64,000 bases of DNA from Sipunculus nudus (lineage: Eukaryota > Annelida > Sipuncula > Golfingiida > Sipunculidae). Position 1 is the first letter of the stretch. Each line of letters starts with the position of its first letter. Under the pieces are notes generated by a model. It was not told the DNA's origin, searched no databases, and saw only the letters and a list, made by a program, of their open reading frames with translations. The stretch lies in assembly GCA_026874595.1 (NCBI GenBank), contig CM049307.1, forward strand, positions 92,418,330 through 92,482,329, written 5' to 3'. Made by a program: the position numbers and the translations under genes. Below are positions 60,501 to 64,000 of this stretch, piece after piece.

Positions 60501-63500
60501 GCACATTAACCCTTAAGGGTGATGTACATGTTAGACTGCCGGCACATTGACCTTTAAGATAATATACAAGTAAGACTGCCGGTACTTTCTCCTTTAAGCG
60601 TAAAGTACAGGTAAGACTGCCGGCACCTTGACCATTAAGCCTAATGTACAAGTATGACTCCCGGCACATTGACCTTTAAGCCCAATGTACAAATAAGACT
60701 GCCGGCACATTGACCTTTAAGCCTAATGTACAAGTATGACTGCCGGCACATTGACCTTTAAGCCCAATGTACAAATAAGACTGCCGGGACATTGACCTTA
60801 AGCCTAATGTACAAGTAAGACTACCGGTATTTTCTCCTTTAGGCGTGAAGTACAGGTAAGACTGCCGGCACATTGACCTTTAAGATGATGTTCAAGTAAA
60901 ACTGCCGGCACTTTCTCCTTTAAGCGTAAAGTACAGGTAAGACTGTCGGCACCTTGACCTTTAAGCCTAATGTACAAGTAAGACTGCCGGCATATTGGCC
61001 TTTAAGCCTAATGTACAAGTAAGACTGCCGGCACATTGACCTTTTAGCCTGATGTACAAGTAAGACTGCCGGCACATTGACCTTTAAGCCTTATGTGCAA
61101 GTAAGACTGCCGGCACATTGACCTTTAAGCCTAATATGCAAGTAAGACTGTCGCACATTGACCTTTAAGCCTAATGTACAAGTAAGACTGCCGGTACATT
61201 GACCTTTTAGCCTAATGTACAAGTAAGACTGCTGCCACATTGACCTTTGAGCCTAATAAACAAGTAAGACTGTCCCACATTGACCTTTAAGCCTAATGTA
61301 CAAGTAAGACTGCCGGCACATTGACATTTAAGCCTAATGTACAAGTAAGACTGCTGGCACATTGACCTTTGAGCCTAATAAACAAGTATGACTGTCCCAC
61401 ATTGACCTTTAAGCCTAATGTACAAGTAAGACTGCCGGCACATTGACATTAAAGCATAATGTACAAGTAAGACTGCCGGCACATTGACCTGTAAGCCTAA
61501 TGTACAAGTAAGACTGTCGCACATTGACCTTTAAGCCGAATGTACAAGTAAGACTGCCGGCACATTGACCTTTAAGCCTAATGTACAAGTAAGACTACCG
61601 GCACATTGAACTTAAAGCCTAATGTACAAGTAAGACTGCCTGCACATTGACCTTTAAGCCTAATGTACAAGTTAAACTGTCGCACATTGACCTTTAAGCG
61701 TATTGTACAAGTAAGACTGCCGGCACATTGACCTTTAAGCCTAATGTACAAGTTAGACTGCCGGCACATTAAACCTTATGGGTGATGTACATGTTAGACT
61801 GCCGGCACATTGACCTTTAAGATAATATACAAGTAAGACTGCCGGCACTTTCTCCTTTAGGCGTAAAGTACAGGTAAGACTGCCGGCACCTTGACCAATA
61901 AGCCTAATGTACGAGTATGACTGCCGGCACATTGACCTTTAAGCCCAATGTACAAGTAAGATTGCCGGCACATTGACCTTACGCCTAATGTACAAGTAAG
62001 ACTGCCGGGACATTAACCCTTAAGGGTGATGTACATGTTAGCCTGCCGGCACATTGACCTTTAAGATAATATACAAGTAAAACTGCCGGTACTTTCTCCT
62101 TTAAGCGTAAAGTACAGGTAAGACTGCCGGCACCTTGACCATTAAGCCTAATGTACAAGTATGACTCCCGGCACATTGACCTTTAAGCCTAATGTACAAG
62201 TAAAACTGTCGCACATTGACCTTTAAGCCTAATGTACAAGTAAGACTGCCGGCACATTGATCTTTAAGCCTAATGTACAAGTAAGACTGCCGGCACATTG
62301 ACCTTTAAGCCTAATGTACAAGTAAGACTGCCGGCACATTGACCTTAAAGCCTAATGTACAAGTAACACTGCCTGCACATCGACCTTTAAGCCTAATGTA
62401 CAAGTTAAACTGTCGCACATTGACCATTAAGCGTGATGTACATGTAAGACTGCCGGCACATTGACCTTTAAGCCTAATGTACAAGTTAGACTGCCGGCAC
62501 ATTAAACCGTATGGGTGATGTACATGTTAGACTGCCGGCACATTGACCTTTAAGATAATATACAAGTAAGACTGCCGGTACTTTCTCCTTTAAGTGTGAA
62601 GTACAGGTAAGACTGCCGGCACATTGACCTTTAAGCCTAATGTACAAGTAAGACTACCGGCACATTGACCTTTAAGCCTAATGTACAAGTTTGACTGTCG
62701 CACATTGACCTTTATGCCTATTGTACAAGTAAGACTGCCGGCACATTTACCTTTAAGCCTAATGTACAAGTAAGACTACCGGCACATTGACCTTTAAGCC
62801 TAATGTACAAGTTTGACTGTCGCACATTGACCTTTATGCCTATTGTACAAGTAAGACTACCGGCACATTTACTTTAAGCGTGAGGTACATGTTAGACTGC
62901 CGGCACATTGACCTTTAAGATAATGTACAAGTAAGACTGCCGGCACTTTCTCCTTTAAGCCTAATGTACAAGTAAGACTGTCGCACATTTACCTTTCAGC
63001 CGAATGTACAAGTAAGACTGCCGGCACATTGACCTTTAAACCTAATGTACAAGTTAGACTGTCGCACATTGACCTTTAAGCCTAATGAACAAGTAAGACT
63101 GCCGGCACATTGACCTTTAAACCTAATGTACAAGTTAGCCTGTCGCACATTGACCTTAAAGCCTAATGTACAAGTAAGACTGCCTGCACATTGATCTTTA
63201 AGCCTAATGTACAAGTAAGACTGTCGCACATTGACCTTTAAACCTAATGTACAAGTAAGACTGCCGGCACATTGACCTTTAAGATAATGTACAAGTAAGA
63301 CTGCCGGCACTTTCTCCCTCAAGCGTAAAGTACAGGTAAGACTGCCGGCACCTTGACCATTAAGCCTAATGTTCAAGTATGACTCCCGGCACCTTGACCT
63401 TTAATCCTGATGTACAAGTAAGACTGCCGGCACATTGGCCTTTAAGCCTAATGTACAAGAAAGACTGCCGGCACATTGACCTTTAAGCCTGATGTACAAG

Positions 63501-64000
63501 TAAGACTGCCGGCAATTTGACCATTAAGCCTAATGTGCAAGTAAGACTGTCGCACATTGACCTTTAAGCCTAATGTACAAGTAACTCTGCCGGCACATTG
63601 ACCTTTGAGCCTAATGTACATGTAAGACTGCTGGCACATTGAACTTTGAGCCTAATAAACAAGTAAGACTGTCCCACATTGACCTTTAAGCCTAATGTAC
63701 AAGTAAGACTGCCGGCACATTGACCTATAAGCCTAAGGTGCAAGTAAGACTGCCGGCACATTGACCTTTGAGCCTAATGTACAAGTAAGACTGCCGGCAC
63801 ATTGACCTTTGAGCCTAATAAACAAGTAAGACTGCCGGCACATTGACCTGTAAGCCTAATGTACAAGTAAGACTGTCGCATATTGACCTTTAAGCCTAAT
63901 ATACAAGTAAGACTGCCGGCACATTGACCTTTGAGCCTAATAAACAAGTAAGACTGCCGGCACATTGACCTGTAAGCCTAATGTACAAGTAAGACTGTCG
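54556..64000. repeat. Satellite long-range duplication, distal copy (continues beyond the window)
   Basis: Matches 32870-42314 at a constant offset of 21686. The match runs to the last base of the window, so the true length is longer. Confidence 0.9.

Larger units (their letters stand above)
30311..64000. repeat. 41-bp satellite array, at least 33.7 kb
   Basis: One head-to-tail array of about 820 units runs off the right edge. A typical unit is 33670-33710. Key blocks are AAGTAAGACT, TGCCGGCACATTGACC and TTTAAGCCTAATGTAC. A frequent variant has GTCGCACATT instead of GCCGGCACATT and is 40 bp. Others carry TACTTTCTCC, AAGATAATATAC, AAGGTGC or GAGCCTAATAAAC. All units seen have the same orientation. 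The left edge is sharp at about 30303-30315. The array contains no gene; the 63-126 codon minus-strand ORFs come from the period (41 is not a multiple of 3, so three units make one 41-residue peptide repeat). Confidence 0.97.

Noticed and set aside
30645-63965. About 90 minus-strand ORFs of 60-126 codons with CRQSYLYIRLKGQ-like repeats as a protein family
   Set aside because: They are translations of the 41-bp satellite in rotating frames, end at the same recurrent stop, and lack codon-level conservation apart from the DNA repeat.
30311-64000. CRISPR array
   Set aside because: There are no unique spacers; the whole unit repeats, and the surroundings are animal DNA with spliced genes.
30311-64000. 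Telomeric repeat (TTAGGC occurs once per unit on the minus strand)
   Set aside because: It is a single hexamer inside a 41-bp unit, not a hexamer tandem.

Overview
The window looks like animal nuclear DNA, most likely from a mollusc and probably a bivalve. It is AT-rich and full of microsatellites. It has multi-exon genes with GT-AG introns, introns carrying AAGGTCA-type tracts, non-LTR and LTR retrotransposon remains, and a very long satellite array. The bivalve call is inferred from the style of the lectin genes, introns and transposons, not from a diagnostic gene.

Layout. Positions 1-317 hold the end of a LINE endonuclease on the minus strand. Positions 364-1160 are a small palindrome-rich element flanked by TTAA. 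Positions 1430-7140 contain the first copy (A) of a five-exon secreted lectin gene (signal peptide, PAN/apple-like cysteine domain, short linker exon, C-type lectin domain in two exons). Positions 7140-11710 are gene-poor. Positions 11795-21090 are a degenerate LTR retrotransposon of the Gmr1-like group of Ty3/gypsy: two ~0.85-kb LTRs, a proline-type primer site, a SCAN-like Gag, a DTG protease, and the integrase BEFORE the reverse transcriptase. A truncated LINE (17551-20037, minus strand) sits inside its RNase H region. Positions 21091-29200 hold the second lectin copy (B), with the same exon lengths and phases as A. B's second intron is enlarged by about eight ~340-bp tandem repeats.

From about 30311 to the window end, at least 33.7 kb is one head-to-tail satellite with a 41-bp unit (40-bp variants are frequent). 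It contains divergent mosaic zones, a homogeneous core at 42.3-46.5 kb with 4-mer (164 bp) and 2-mer (82 bp) higher-order repeats, and a ~9.4-kb block (about 32870-42314) repeated almost base for base 21686 bp downstream (about 54556-64000).

How it fits together. The two lectin genes are tandem paralogues, predicted to be secreted, with a galactose-type QPD motif but different predicted calcium ligands. Copy A preserves the empty site of the retrotransposon that landed upstream of copy B, so the order of events can be read: lectin duplication, then Gmr1-like insertion, then LINE insertion into it. No intact mobile-element protein remains. The many short minus-strand ORFs in the satellite are a by-product of its 41-bp period, not genes.
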